Positions 16,893 to 25,900 of a DNA stretch of 59,983 nucleotides are shown in pieces. The first letter of the stretch is position 1, and each line of letters starts with the position of its first letter. This DNA comes from Actinomycetes bacterium. GTDB taxonomy: Bacteria > Actinomycetota > Actinomycetes > Nanopelagicales > Nanopelagicaceae. A program made the position numbers and the translations under genes. Under the pieces are notes generated by a model. It was not told where the DNA came from. It worked only from the letters and a program-made list of their open reading frames with translations, and did not search any database. The DNA lies in the NCBI GenBank assembly GCA_025360085.1, contig JANYCW010000048.1, positions 1 to 59,983 of the forward strand, read 5' to 3'.

Positions 16893-18287
16893 ATGATGGA
16901 AAGTTATGTTGACAAAAAAATTGTCATTCTAGGCGCTGGAGTTACAGGTAAAGCCGTGGCGCGGGCTTTGGTCCAACGCCGAGCTCAAGTCGTTGTAATA
17001 GACGAGAAAACTAGCGACGAGCTTGGTTTTACGGTAGTTAGTCCAGAGGCTGTAGATATTTCTATTTTTGATGGAGCCGTAGTTTCTCCCGGATGGCGCC
17101 AGGATCATCCCTTGATTGTTGGTGCATTGAATGCAGGCGTTGAGATTTTAAATGAAATTGATATTGCGTGGTGTATTTCACGTGAGATTTCACCAACCCA
17201 AAAATGGTTGGCGCTGACTGGCACAAATGGTAAAACGTCAACAGTTGAATTGACGGCAGCGATGCTGCAAAGCGCAGGCCTTAAAGCGGTAGCGTGCGGA
17301 AACCTTGGAGATACCGTTATCGATGCAGTTACTTCACATGAAAAATTCGATATTTTAGTTCTTGAACTCTCATCATTTCAACTTCACTGGTTAAAGCAGG
17401 CGTGCTTTGAATCTGTGGCGATTCTCAATATTGCGGCGGACCATTTAGATTGGCATGGAAATTTTGATACTTATGCTCGCGCCAAACTCTTGATTCTCGA
17501 TCGCGCCAAGATCGCAATTCTCAATGCTGACGACGGTGAAATCGTAAAACGTGCGCAATCTTGGGCTGGTAAGAAGGTATTTTTTTCTCTCAATACACCT
17601 GAAGCCGGAGAAATTGGAGTTGTAGAGAACTTATTGGTGGATCGAGCCTTTGTGCCGGATTTTCAGGAGGCATCAATGATTGCCACACTTACAGACATTG
17701 TTCCAACGCTTCCTCACAGTGTTTCCAATGCCATGGCCGCGGCAGGACTTGCCAGAAGTATCGGCGTTTCTTACAGTGATATTCAAAGTGCAATCGCTAA
17801 TTTTCACCCAGGCCGACACCGAATCGAAAAAGTTTTTGAAAGCAATGAGATTTCTTGGGTCAATGATTCTAAGGCGACCAATCCGCATGCTGCAACTGCA
17901 TCGATAATGTCACATTTAAATGTCGTCTGGATTGCAGGTGGTTTGGCAAAAGGTGCAGATATGAATGCATTGATTGAAAGGAGTAGAAATCGCATCAAAG
18001 CCGCTATTTTGATTGGTGTTGACCGCGATTTAATTGAAGCGGCATTCGTGGCACATTCGCCTTTAACACCGCGAGTATTGGTCAACGCACCGGCCGACTA
18101 CATTAAAGGTGGAGAATCCAACTCATTGATGGAGCGTGTGGTGAGAGAGGCAATGGATTTAGCCGTTTCGGGGGATACGGTTTTAATGGCACCTGCGTGT
18201 GCATCTATGGACCAGTTTATTTCGTATTCAGATCGTGGGGAACGATTTGCCAAAGCGGTAATGAAGTTAGTTGCGCATGAAAAGTGA
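16893..18287 (+). CDS. murD: UDP-MurNAc-L-Ala:D-Glu ligase MurD
   Basis: A 464-residue Mur ligase that adds D-glutamate to UDP-MurNAc-L-Ala. An N-terminal Rossmann-like domain (VILGAGVTGKAVAR) leads to the P-loop TGTNGKTSTVEL, the LELSSFQL motif and NIAADHLDWHG. The C-terminal domain shows NDSKATNPHAA and WIAGGLAKGAD, both MurD hallmarks. Two consecutive ATG codons (16893 and 16896) are possible starts. The end overlaps ftsW. Confidence 0.95.
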   Translation: MMESYVDKKIVILGAGVTGKAVARALVQRRAQVVVIDEKTSDELGFTVVSPEAVDISIFDGAVVSPGWRQDHPLIVGALNAGVEILNEIDIAWCISREISPTQKWLALTGTNGKTSTVELTAAMLQSAGLKAVACGNLGDTVIDAVTSHEKFDILVLELSSFQLHWLKQACFESVAILNIAADHLDWHGNFDTYARAKLLILDRAKIAILNADDGEIVKRAQSWAGKKVFFSLNTPEAGEIGVVENLLVDRAFVPDFQEASMIATLTDIVPTLPHSVSNAMAAAGLARSIGVSYSDIQSAIANFHPGRHRIEKVFESNEISWVNDSKATNPHAATASIMSHLNVVWIAGGLAKGADMNALIERSRNRIKAAILIGVDRDLIEAAFVAHSPLTPRVLVNAPADYIKGGESNSLMERVVREAMDLAVSGDTVLMAPACASMDQFISYSDRGERFAKAVMKLVAHEK

Positions 18288-19443
18288 TACTCGTGAAAGT
18301 TTTCTCACAAAACCCGTAAACCTTTATTACATGCTTCTCGTAAGCACGCTTGGATTGAGTCTTCTTGGCGTCATAATGGTTTTTTCGGCTTCATCAATTC
18401 ACTCTCTCGAAACCAAGGGTTCTACATATGCAATCGTTATACGACAGATTATATTTTTGACTCTATCCATTCCGATGGCCTGGGTCCTATCCAGATTTTC
18501 ACTTGCACGGTGGAAAAGGATTGCGCGTTTTGGAGTTATATTTTCAATCTCCTTGTTAATAGTTGTGCAAATCGCTGGAAAAAGTGTCAATGGAAACCAC
18601 AATTGGATTAGTCTGGGTTTTGTAGATATCCAACCGAGCGAAGTAGTAAAATTTGTCATGATTGTCTGGGCGGGATTTGTTTTGGCCAAACGGGAGAAAA
18701 AGAATTCTGTTCAAACAAATGTTATAACATTGATTGCACCGGCTTTTGCTCTATGCATATTATTAGTCTTGGTGGGTAGCGATCTCGGTACGGCATCCGT
18801 TTTTGGATTTATACTAGCGGGTCTGCTTTGGGTCTCAGGAGTTCGTTTAGGTATTTTTGCGGGCATTATAGGTTTGGGCTTTGCAGGTGTTGCTGGACTT
18901 ATTCTTTCAGCCCCATATCGAATGCACCGATTTGCCGTTCTGTTAAATCCATTTGCTGAGGGACAATATAAGAATGCAGGTTGGCAGCCCGCACATAGTA
19001 TTTTGGGACTTGCAAGTGGCGGTCTATTTGGTGTTGGTTTAGGTGCCAGCCGTCAAAAATGGGGAAATCTCGCCGAGGCACATACAGATTTCATTTTTTC
19101 GGTGATTGGTGAGGAGTTAGGCTTATTTGGAACCCTATTGACTCTAGCTCTTCTAGCAATACTATTATTTTCAATTTTTAGAATCTCACTTCGCGCTCAC
19201 GATCCGATGGTGCGTTATGCAACTTCTGGCATTGGTTGTTGGATTGCAATTCAAACTATTCTCAATATTGGATCGGCAATTGGCGTGTTACCGGTCGTGG
19301 GGGTAACTTTGCCGTTGGTTTCATACGGCGGTTCATCGCTGATAGCAATTTATATGGGTATCGGCTTTGTTCTGGGCGCGGCTCGTCGTGATCCTGCAAT
19401 TTATCAAGAGTTAAAGAAAAGTGGTAATGCATGGCTACGATAG
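18277..19443 (+). CDS. ftsW: Septal peptidoglycan glycosyltransferase FtsW
   Basis: A 388-residue SEDS-family polytopic protein with about ten membrane helices; FtsW polymerises glycan strands at the septum with FtsI. Typical blocks are VSTLGLSLLGVIMVFSASS in the first helix, GKSVNGNHNWISLGFVDIQPSE, the loop FAEGQYKNAGWQPAHS and GEELGLFG, and the C-terminal LPLVSYGGSSLIA. I chose ATG 18277, inside the murD end; a TTG two codons upstream is possible. It overlaps murG by 13 bases. Confidence 0.94.
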   Translation: MKSDTRESFLTKPVNLYYMLLVSTLGLSLLGVIMVFSASSIHSLETKGSTYAIVIRQIIFLTLSIPMAWVLSRFSLARWKRIARFGVIFSISLLIVVQIAGKSVNGNHNWISLGFVDIQPSEVVKFVMIVWAGFVLAKREKKNSVQTNVITLIAPAFALCILLVLVGSDLGTASVFGFILAGLLWVSGVRLGIFAGIIGLGFAGVAGLILSAPYRMHRFAVLLNPFAEGQYKNAGWQPAHSILGLASGGLFGVGLGASRQKWGNLAEAHTDFIFSVIGEELGLFGTLLTLALLAILLFSIFRISLRAHDPMVRYATSGIGCWIAIQTILNIGSAIGVLPVVGVTLPLVSYGGSSLIAIYMGIGFVLGAARRDPAIYQELKKSGNAWLR

Positions 19444-20504
19444 TTTTTTCAGGCGGAGGAACGGCTGGACATATTGAACCCGCTTTAGCTGTTGCCAGAG
19501 CATGGAGAGAGTTACATCCACATGATCTGATAGTTTTCATTGGGACAAAGACTGGACTTGAAAACACATTAGTACCATCATCAGGTTTTACGTTAGCGCA
19601 CATACCAAAAGTTACAATCTCTCGTAGACCTTCTCGCTCTTGGTTTAACGTTCCATTCAATCTTTTTGCCGCGGTCCAGGCATCGCGGATTATTCTTAAA
19701 GACGCCGATCTACTTTTTGGCTTTGGCGGGTACGTGAGTGGCCCCACGTACATAGCGGCGCGATTATCTGCAATTCCAATCGTCATACATGAAGCAAATG
19801 CCAAGCCTGGATGGGCAAATCGGCTTGGTGCCTCATTGACACCACATATAGCAATTGTTAGTGCCTCTCGATACTTTGCAAAGGCTCAAGTCACAGGACT
19901 TCCTCTTCGCTCCGATGTTGAAGCCGCTTTTGCTGCATCTTCGAAAGACTGGGCCAATTCGCGAAGGGAGGCCAAAGTCCGATTACATTTTGACCAAAGC
20001 AAGCCACTAATTTTCATTATGGGCGGTTCTCAGGGCTCAGTTGCAATAAATAAAGTGATAGAGGAGGTCATGCCAGCGTTACTTGATAAAGGTTTTTCTA
20101 TACTTCATTCAGTTGGTCGAAATAACCCATTGCCTCCAGAAGTTGGGGCGTATCGCCCCGTTGGATACGTTGAAGCTATGGCCGATGCATATCTGGCCAG
20201 TGATTTAGTAATTGGACGTAGCGGCGCGGTTACGTGCAGCGAATTTCGGACTTTAGGTCGCTACGCTTTATTTATTCCACTTCCTATTGGAAACGGTGAA
20301 CAGTTTCATAATGCAAAGTCATTAGTCAGCCAAGGTCGAGCTGAAATTATCGAGCAATCAGATTTCACAGCGCAGTATCTTCAATCTACGATTGATCAAC
20401 TTTTATTGCGTTCTGGACTCTCCCCACTAGAAGGCTCAGATCTTGATTTGAATTCGACCTCAAAAATCGTGGCACTGGGTGAATGTGCGATTTTAAAACG
20501 ATGA
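19431..20504 (+). CDS. murG: Lipid II synthase MurG
   Basis: A 357-residue GT28 glycosyltransferase that adds GlcNAc from UDP-GlcNAc to lipid I on the inner face of the membrane. The N-terminal glycine-rich loop is SGGGTAGHIEPALAVA; FGFGGYVSGPTYIAAR and HEANAKPGWANR follow. The donor-site loops MGGSQGSVAINK and GRSGAVTCSEFRTLGR are intact. The stop overlaps the murC start as ATGA. Confidence 0.95.
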   Translation: MATIVFSGGGTAGHIEPALAVARAWRELHPHDLIVFIGTKTGLENTLVPSSGFTLAHIPKVTISRRPSRSWFNVPFNLFAAVQASRIILKDADLLFGFGGYVSGPTYIAARLSAIPIVIHEANAKPGWANRLGASLTPHIAIVSASRYFAKAQVTGLPLRSDVEAAFAASSKDWANSRREAKVRLHFDQSKPLIFIMGGSQGSVAINKVIEEVMPALLDKGFSILHSVGRNNPLPPEVGAYRPVGYVEAMADAYLASDLVIGRSGAVTCSEFRTLGRYALFIPLPIGNGEQFHNAKSLVSQGRAEIIEQSDFTAQYLQSTIDQLLLRSGLSPLEGSDLDLNSTSKIVALGECAILKR

Positions 20505-21886
20505 AACCGACGCTTAAATCCCTCATAGGCAAGCGAATTCACTTTATCGGTATTGGCGGAGCGGGCATGAGCGGGTTAGCGCGGATTGCGCTTTCGCACT
20601 CAATCGAAGTAACAGGCTCGGATGCGAAGGATTCATCTGTTGTTAAAGCGTTGCAAGCTTTAGGTGCAAAAATTCAAACATCTCACGCGGCCCGAAATGT
20701 TGAAGGCGCAGATTTAGTTGTTTACTCAACTGCAATTTTAAATAGCAATCCAGAGCTTTTCCGTGCACGCGAAATTGGAATTAATGACTTAACCCGAGCT
20801 GCAGCGCTTTCAATTTTAATGTCGGAATCAAAGAGCATTGCAGTTGCGGGTACCCATGGAAAAACGACAACATCTTCAATGTTGGCAGTGGCTCTTCAAT
20901 CTTGCGGAGCCGATCCATCCTTTGCGATTGGTGGAACTATCACGGCCTCTGGATCAAATGCCCATCACGGAACAGGCGAGATATTTGTTGCCGAAGCCGA
21001 TGAATCAGATGGCTCTTTTATTCAATACCATCCCTTTGCTGCAATCATAACTAACATTGAACTTGACCATGTCGATTTTTTTGCGACCCTGGCGAGTGTT
21101 GAAGCGGCCTTTAGAGATTTTGCCGCGACCATTGATTCTGCTGGATTCTTAACTTTCTGCGCCGACGATTTTGGTGCAAAAACACTTGCCAATTCAGTTA
21201 TTTCAACCAAATGTATTTCATATGGAGTAAGTAAGGATGCAGATTTAGTAATAGCTGACATTGAATTATTAACGATGGGCTCACGAGCAAGGGTAAATTG
21301 GCTTGGCAAGAATATTGGGATTATCGAGCTACAAGTGCCAGGTCATCACAACTTACTTAACGCTTGCGCAGTTTTAGCTACCGGTTTGCAACTTGGTTTT
21401 AACTCGCTCGATTTGATGAATGGGCTCTCTATTTTTAGGGGAACGGGGCGACGTTTTGAATTAATAGGCACCGTTCATGGTATTCGTGTTATCGATGATT
21501 ATGGTCATCACCCAACTGAAATAGATGCAACGCTGACCGCTGCGCGTCGTTTTGCAGGTGATGGCCGTTTAATTGTCATTTTTCAACCACATAGATTTTC
21601 GCGCACACTCGTATTTGCCGATGGCTTCGCGCGCGCACTTTCACAATCCGATCGAGCACTCATCTTAGAAATATACAGCTCAGGTGAAAAAATGATTCCT
21701 GGAGTGACTTCAAAGTTAATTACCGACTTAATGGAGCATGGTGAATACGTGCCTAACTTTGTAAAAGTTGTTGAAGAGGTTGTTGAATTTGCAGAACCAG
21801 GCGATGTCATCATCACTCTTGGAGCCGGGGATGTGAGTTCTCTTGCGCCCGTTATTGTAGATGGGTTGATGAGACGCTTTGAATAA
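20501..21886 (+). CDS. murC: UDP-MurNAc:L-Ala ligase MurC
   Basis: A 461-residue Mur ligase that adds the first stem-peptide residue. The N-terminal FIGIGGAGMSGLARI motif follows the start closely, which supports ATG 20501 over an in-frame ATG six codons upstream. The P-loop is AGTHGKTTTSSML, followed by EADESDGSF and NIELDHVDF. The C-terminal region has DDYGHHPTEIDATL and FQPHRFSRT, both characteristic of MurC. ftsQ starts at the next base after the stop. Confidence 0.95.
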   Translation: MKPTLKSLIGKRIHFIGIGGAGMSGLARIALSHSIEVTGSDAKDSSVVKALQALGAKIQTSHAARNVEGADLVVYSTAILNSNPELFRAREIGINDLTRAAALSILMSESKSIAVAGTHGKTTTSSMLAVALQSCGADPSFAIGGTITASGSNAHHGTGEIFVAEADESDGSFIQYHPFAAIITNIELDHVDFFATLASVEAAFRDFAATIDSAGFLTFCADDFGAKTLANSVISTKCISYGVSKDADLVIADIELLTMGSRARVNWLGKNIGIIELQVPGHHNLLNACAVLATGLQLGFNSLDLMNGLSIFRGTGRRFELIGTVHGIRVIDDYGHHPTEIDATLTAARRFAGDGRLIVIFQPHRFSRTLVFADGFARALSQSDRALILEIYSSGEKMIPGVTSKLITDLMEHGEYVPNFVKVVEEVVEFAEPGDVIITLGAGDVSSLAPVIVDGLMRRFE

Positions 21887-22528
21887 ATGAAAAGACAATC
21901 ATTAATTATTTCAATATCCACGTTGATCTTTATCGGAGCAGCATATATTCTGGGTTGGTCATCACTTTTTACGGTAAGTTCAATTGAGATTACTGGAACT
22001 AATGTTTATCTTTCAACATCAATTAAACCAGGTCAAAAACTGGCACGAGTAGAGCCCCGAGTGGTGGCAAGTGAGTTCCAAAAAATTGATTGGATTGAAA
22101 GCGCTGACGTATCAAGAAACTGGCTAACGGGGAAAGTTACTATTACTTTAGTCGAACGCACTCCAATCGCCATCTACAATAACCTTGCAATAGACCGCAG
22201 TGGAGCAAGCTTCACACTTCATAGCCAGGACGTCTTTGATCTTCCTCACATCCAAGCTTCAAACATTGAATCGGCAATTATTGCCGTCGATTTTTTTGCT
22301 TCTTTACCCTCAAATCTTGCCAACACTGTCAGAGTTGTAAAAGTGGCAAATGGAGAGAGTTATGTATTGAAGGTTCAACGCAATAATTCAGAGATTGAAC
22401 TTCGATGGGGACAAAACATTGATAATGACCTTAAATCCAAGGTTTATTTTGCTTTAATGGTGCTACCAGAAAATTCGAAAGTAATGAGAGTTGATCTATC
22501 AGCGCCCCATGCTCCAATAGTAAAATAA
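21887..22528 (+). CDS. ftsQ: FtsQ-type divisome protein
   Basis: A 213-residue bitopic protein, a little shorter than typical actinobacterial FtsQ because the cytoplasmic N-terminus is only about five residues. One membrane helix spans residues 6-25, followed by a POTRA domain starting FTVSSIEITGTNVY and the block DWIESADVSRNWLTGKVTITLVERTPIA, which matches FtsQ. FtsQ recruits FtsL and FtsB to the septum. It starts immediately after murC. The C-terminal part is divergent, ending with residues around the final DLSAPHAPIVK. Confidence 0.88.
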   Translation: MKRQSLIISISTLIFIGAAYILGWSSLFTVSSIEITGTNVYLSTSIKPGQKLARVEPRVVASEFQKIDWIESADVSRNWLTGKVTITLVERTPIAIYNNLAIDRSGASFTLHSQDVFDLPHIQASNIESAIIAVDFFASLPSNLANTVRVVKVANGESYVLKVQRNNSEIELRWGQNIDNDLKSKVYFALMVLPENSKVMRVDLSAPHAPIVK

Positions 22529-22563
22529 TTATTTCGACACGAAAAAATAATTGTTGAAGGTAT

Positions 22564-22592
22564 TTGATTAACCTGCGTGCGCACTTTACTTT
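22564..22592 (+). promoter_or_regulatory. Candidate ftsZ promoter
   Basis: TTGATT (22564-22569), a 17-base spacer and TACTTT (22587-22592) lie in the ftsQ-ftsZ gap. The predicted start near 22599 leaves a leader of about 60 bases. A dedicated ftsZ promoter is common in actinobacteria. Confidence 0.55.
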
Positions 22593-22615
22593 CACCTTAT
22601 CTAAATGCACTTAGT

Positions 22616-22640
22616 TATAAGGCTCAACTTGAGGTTTATA
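22616..22640 (+). repeat. 25-bp dyad in the ftsZ leader
   Basis: TATAA-gg-CTCAA-c-TTGAG-gt-TTATA: ten paired positions per side, broken by two bases on each arm, centred at 22628. It lies between the candidate promoter and the AGGAGG site of ftsZ. It could be an operator or a small hairpin in the leader. Confidence 0.5.
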
Positions 22641-22658
22641 GTTCATCAGGAGGAAAAC

Positions 22659-23792
22659 GTGGCTTCACCGCAGAATTATTTAGCAGTCATCAAAGTTGTT
22701 GGAATTGGTGGCGGTGGAGTGAATGCAATTAACCGAATGATTGATGTTGGTTTAAAGGGTGTCGAATTCATTGCAATAAATACCGATGCGCAACATCTCC
22801 TTATGAGTGATGCCGATGTGAAGTTAGATATCGGACGAAATACGACACGAGGTCTTGGTGCGGGCATGGATCCTGAAAAAGGTCGTGCCGCTGCCCTCGA
22901 TCACGCCGATGATATCGAAGAGATATTAAGAGGCGCAGATATGGTCTTTGTCACTGCAGGAGAAGGTGGCGGAACGGGCACTGGCGCGGCACCAATTGTT
23001 GCAAAAATTGCGAAAGATATTGGGGCTCTGACGATTGGCGTAGTCACTCGACCATTTTCCTTTGAAGCCAAACTTCGTGCGACTCAAGCCGATGCCGGGA
23101 TAGATGCACTTCGTAATGAAGTTGATACATTAATCGTTATTCCAAATGATCGTTTGCTTGCGATATCCGACCGGACAATTACATTAGCCGATGCGTTTAA
23201 GAGTGCCGATCAAGTATTACTTTCAGGAGTCCAAGGAATAACTGAAATAATTACGCAACCTGGACTCATTAATTTAGACTTTGCCGACGTGCAAGCCGTC
23301 ATGTCTGGTGCGGGATCTGCGCTCATGGGAATTGGCTCTGCGCGTGGAGAAAATCGAGCATTAAGAGCAGCTGAACTTGCAATTTCATCGCCTCTTCTTG
23401 AAGCATCGATCGATGGCGCAATGGGAGTTCTACTTTCCATTTCAGGCGGTTCTGACCTAGGTCTTTTTGAAGTTAATGAAGCTTGTGAACTCGTTCAGTC
23501 TGTGGTTCATCCGAATGCAAAATTTATTTTTGGAACTACTATCGACGACGCTTTGGGCGATGAAATTCGCATCACGGTTGTTGCTGCAGGTTTTGAAGGT
23601 GGTGAGCCAAAGAAAGTATTAATTCCAATTATTGATGCCACGACTTTGGCTGGTCAGGCCGATCCCATTGCAATCAATGATCCTATTTCAGTAGCGCTTA
23701 ACCTAGAAGAGGAGCCGAAATACAAGCGTCGGGTAAGTTTTGAAGAGTTAATTGCTGAGGATGAAGTCGACGTTCCTGATTTTATGAAGTAA
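22659..23792 (+). CDS. ftsZ: Cell division GTPase FtsZ
   Basis: A 377-residue tubulin-like GTPase that forms the Z ring. The start is GTG 22659, six bases after a perfect AGGAGG; upstream in-frame starts give an unconserved extension. [13 protein letters not shown] near the N-terminus, the tubulin signature [13 protein letters not shown] and the synergy-loop residues [11 protein letters not shown] are all present. A short linker leads to the C-terminal peptide EVDVPDFMK, the docking site for SepF and other partners. It has its own candidate promoter and a dyad in the leader. pgeF follows after six bases. Confidence 0.97.
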   Translation: MASPQNYLAVIKVVGIGGGGVNAINRMIDVGLKGVEFIAINTDAQHLLMSDADVKLDIGRNTTRGLGAGMDPEKGRAAALDHADDIEEILRGADMVFVTAGEGGGTGTGAAPIVAKIAKDIGALTIGVVTRPFSFEAKLRATQADAGIDALRNEVDTLIVIPNDRLLAISDRTITLADAFKSADQVLLSGVQGITEIITQPGLINLDFADVQAVMSGAGSALMGIGSARGENRALRAAELAISSPLLEASIDGAMGVLLSISGGSDLGLFEVNEACELVQSVVHPNAKFIFGTTIDDALGDEIRITVVAAGFEGGEPKKVLIPIIDATTLAGQADPIAINDPISVALNLEEEPKYKRRVSFEELIAEDEVDVPDFMK

Positions 23793-23798
23793 GGCGCT

Positions 23799-24461
23799 TT
23801 GCCTTCCTTTTTTACCAATCGGCATTCGGGATTAAGCCGGCCGCCTTATGACTCTCTCAATTTTGCGTGGCATGTCGGTGATTCTGAAATTTCCGTTCGA
23901 GAAAATCGAATGAAGTTAGAAGAATCGACGCCACCAGTTCAGTTCATGCATCAAGTTCACGGAGATTCAGTGTGTGTGGTTAACCAAAAGAGTGATGTCG
24001 ATCCAATGTGCGATGCTTTAATTACGAAAACTCATGGATTAGCGCTGGCCGTTATGAGTGCTGACTGCATTCCATTGCTTCTTTCATCACAAGACATGGT
24101 TGCAGCCGTTCATGTTGGTCGAGCCGGTCTCATGAACAAGATTGCAATTAAAGTAATTCAAGCGATGCGCAATCTTGGTGCACTCGCTATTCATGCCCAG
24201 TTAGGACCCTCGATTTGCGGTACTTGTTATGAGGTCCCACAAAGTTTGGCCGATGAATTTCTCAGACTGTATCCGAATGCTTTCGCTCTGACTCGGGATG
24301 CAACTCCATCGTTGAATTTGCCAAGAGCTCTCATTGACGATCTTCTTGCTCATGGTGTGACCTATGAAGCTTCGACAATATGTACTCTTGAAAATGCAGA
24401 CTACTTTTCGTATCGGCGCCACGGTATTACTGGGCGAAATGCCGGGGTCATTTGGTTATGA
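23799..24461 (+). CDS. pgeF: Peptidoglycan editing factor PgeF (YfiH family)
   Basis: A 220-residue laccase-domain protein. PgeF hydrolyses wrongly built UDP-MurNAc-peptides containing L-Ser in place of L-Ala. The three metal or catalytic ligands are visible: His in MHQVHGDSV, Cys in MSADCIPLL and His in AAVHVGRAGL. The conserved N-terminal pattern FTNRHSGLSRPPYDSLNFA begins only three residues in, so the TTG at 23799 must be the start, with AAGG just upstream. It sits between ftsZ and yggS, the usual place, and overlaps yggS by four bases. Confidence 0.9.
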   Translation: MPSFFTNRHSGLSRPPYDSLNFAWHVGDSEISVRENRMKLEESTPPVQFMHQVHGDSVCVVNQKSDVDPMCDALITKTHGLALAVMSADCIPLLLSSQDMVAAVHVGRAGLMNKIAIKVIQAMRNLGALAIHAQLGPSICGTCYEVPQSLADEFLRLYPNAFALTRDATPSLNLPRALIDDLLAHGVTYEASTICTLENADYFSYRRHGITGRNAGVIWL

Positions 24462-25123
24462 ATCGCTTTGAGGAAATTGCGTTCAACCTGACCCAAGTAC
24501 GTGATCGAATTGTGACCAGTGCCCACTCTGTTGGACGAGACGCCGATGAAATAACTCTCATAGCCGTAACGAAGAACTTCCCCATAAGTGATATTGAAAT
24601 TTTGCGCGAACTTGGCGTTTCTAACTTTGGTGAAAACCGCGATCAAGATGCCTCAGTCAAGGCTGGGAGCGTCGAAGGGATTTGGCACTTTCAAGGGCAG
24701 ATTCAAAGCAATAAATTGAAGTCAATATGCTCGTGGGCCAGCGTTATCCACTCATTAGATGATTATAGGCACTTTACGTTGATTGAAAAATACGCCATTC
24801 ACCCCTTACAGATTTTCCTGCAAGTTAATCTCGATGGTGCGCTCGGTCGAGGCGGAGAAGTGATTGAGGCGTTACTGCCACTCGCACAGGCGGTTAAAGA
24901 AAGTAGTGTGCATTCGTTGGCCGGATTAATGGCTGTTGCGCCACTTGGAGTTGACCCCACCGTTGCATTTAGTCGGCTTTCTATAATCCACGAAGAGTTT
25001 CTACAACAGTTCCCAAAGGCCACTTCTCTTTCTGCGGGAATGAGCGGGGATTTTGATGCTGCAATTTCCTCTGGCGCGACACATGTTCGTGTAGGTAGTT
25101 CAATCCTAGGTTCGCGCAAGTGA
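24458..25123 (+). CDS. yggS: YggS-type PLP homeostasis protein
   Basis: A 221-residue member of the YggS/PROSC family, a single TIM-like barrel carrying pyridoxal phosphate. It buffers PLP rather than catalysing a known reaction. The PLP lysine is Lys39 in LIAVTKNFP. NFGENRDQD, WHFQGQIQSNKLK and the C-terminal SAGMSGDFDAAISSGATHVRVGSSILG match the family. ATG 24458 overlaps the pgeF stop as ATGA; a TTG two codons upstream is less likely. In actinobacteria it is regularly found between ftsZ and sepF. Confidence 0.93.
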   Translation: MNRFEEIAFNLTQVRDRIVTSAHSVGRDADEITLIAVTKNFPISDIEILRELGVSNFGENRDQDASVKAGSVEGIWHFQGQIQSNKLKSICSWASVIHSLDDYRHFTLIEKYAIHPLQIFLQVNLDGALGRGGEVIEALLPLAQAVKESSVHSLAGLMAVAPLGVDPTVAFSRLSIIHEEFLQQFPKATSLSAGMSGDFDAAISSGATHVRVGSSILGSRK

Positions 25124-25129
25124 GACAGG

Positions 25130-25135
25130 TATCGT
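25130..25135 (+). promoter_or_regulatory. Leaderless-type -10 for sepF
   Basis: TATCGT ends six bases before the sepF ATG at 25142 and is repeated as TATCGT directly after. No Shine-Dalgarno is present between yggS and sepF. The spacing fits a leaderless transcript. Confidence 0.4.
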
Positions 25136-25141
25136 TATCGT

Positions 25142-25612
25142 ATGGCTAATGCAATTAGGCGTGTCGCAAACTTTCTTGGTTTGATGGATGAACCCGAGTT
25201 CGATAATTCACCGACTGTTCTCCCAGCGGTTGCAACTGCTAATGACGTTCGAATTAGAACTCGCGCACCTCGATCTGTTACTTCTGTAATTACATCAAGT
25301 GCCGAGTTGTCACCGCAGTTAGATCTTCCAGTTCTAGATCGAATTATTACATTACATCCACGTTTTTATAATGAAGCCCGTGTTATTGGCGAGCATTTTC
25401 GTGAAGGCAATCCTGTGATAATCAATCTTACCGATATGGATGAATCTGAGCATAAGCGATTGGTTGACTTTGCAAGTGGACTTGCCTTTGGGTTGCACGG
25501 AACGATTGAACGAGTAACTAAAAAAGTCTTTCTTATCTCGCCGACTAACGTGAAAGTGAGCACAGAAGATAAATCAGCTGCGGCACAAGCAAGTTTTTTT
25601 AACCAGAGCTGA
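25142..25612 (+). CDS. sepF: SepF Z-ring membrane anchor
   Basis: A 156-residue SepF protein. It tethers FtsZ filaments to the membrane in bacteria without FtsA, consistent with ftsA being absent from this cluster. The N-terminal amphipathic segment MANAIRRVANFLGLM is the membrane-binding helix; a variable linker follows. The globular DUF552 domain spans about residues 65-140, with VIINLTDMDESEHKRLVDFASG and LHGTIERVTKKVFLISP. yggT follows six bases after the stop. Confidence 0.93.
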   Translation: MANAIRRVANFLGLMDEPEFDNSPTVLPAVATANDVRIRTRAPRSVTSVITSSAELSPQLDLPVLDRIITLHPRFYNEARVIGEHFREGNPVIINLTDMDESEHKRLVDFASGLAFGLHGTIERVTKKVFLISPTNVKVSTEDKSAAAQASFFNQS

Positions 25613-25618
25613 TTACTG

Positions 25619-25900
25619 ATGCAGATAGGCGCTATTTTAGCTGGAGTTCTCCAACTCTTCTTATTTGCCCTTCTCGGGCGATTAATCCTTGACTATGTTC
25701 GAATGTTCGCACGTAATTGGAAACCAAGCGGCATCTCGCTCTATTTAGTTGAGGCGATCTATGCGATCACTGATCAACCCATGCGATTTGTGGGGCGTTT
25801 TATTCCGCCACTTCGCCTTGGAGCAGTTAGTTTGGACATGAGTTTTATTGTTCTCTTTTTTGGGGTACAACTCTTGATGGGCTTTGTCAGAGGACTTTAG
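25619..25900 (+). CDS. yggT: YggT-family membrane protein
   Basis: A 93-residue protein with two long hydrophobic segments, near residues 1-27 and 68-90, joined by a loop containing EAIYAITDQPMRFVGRFIPPLRLG, which is the YggT signature. The family is found beside sepF in many Gram-positive and photosynthetic bacteria, and its role is unclear; envelope or nucleoid-related functions have been suggested. Its last 14 bases overlap the 3' end of convergent ileS. The polar growth gene wag31/divIVA, usually next, is absent. Confidence 0.9.
   Translation: MQIGAILAGVLQLFLFALLGRLILDYVRMFARNWKPSGISLYLVEAIYAITDQPMRFVGRFIPPLRLGAVSLDMSFIVLFFGVQLLMGFVRGL

Noticed and set aside
22605-22658. Longer FtsZ starting at 22605
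   Set aside because: The extension is unconserved and overlaps the dyad; GTG 22659 has a perfect AGGAGG six bases before it.
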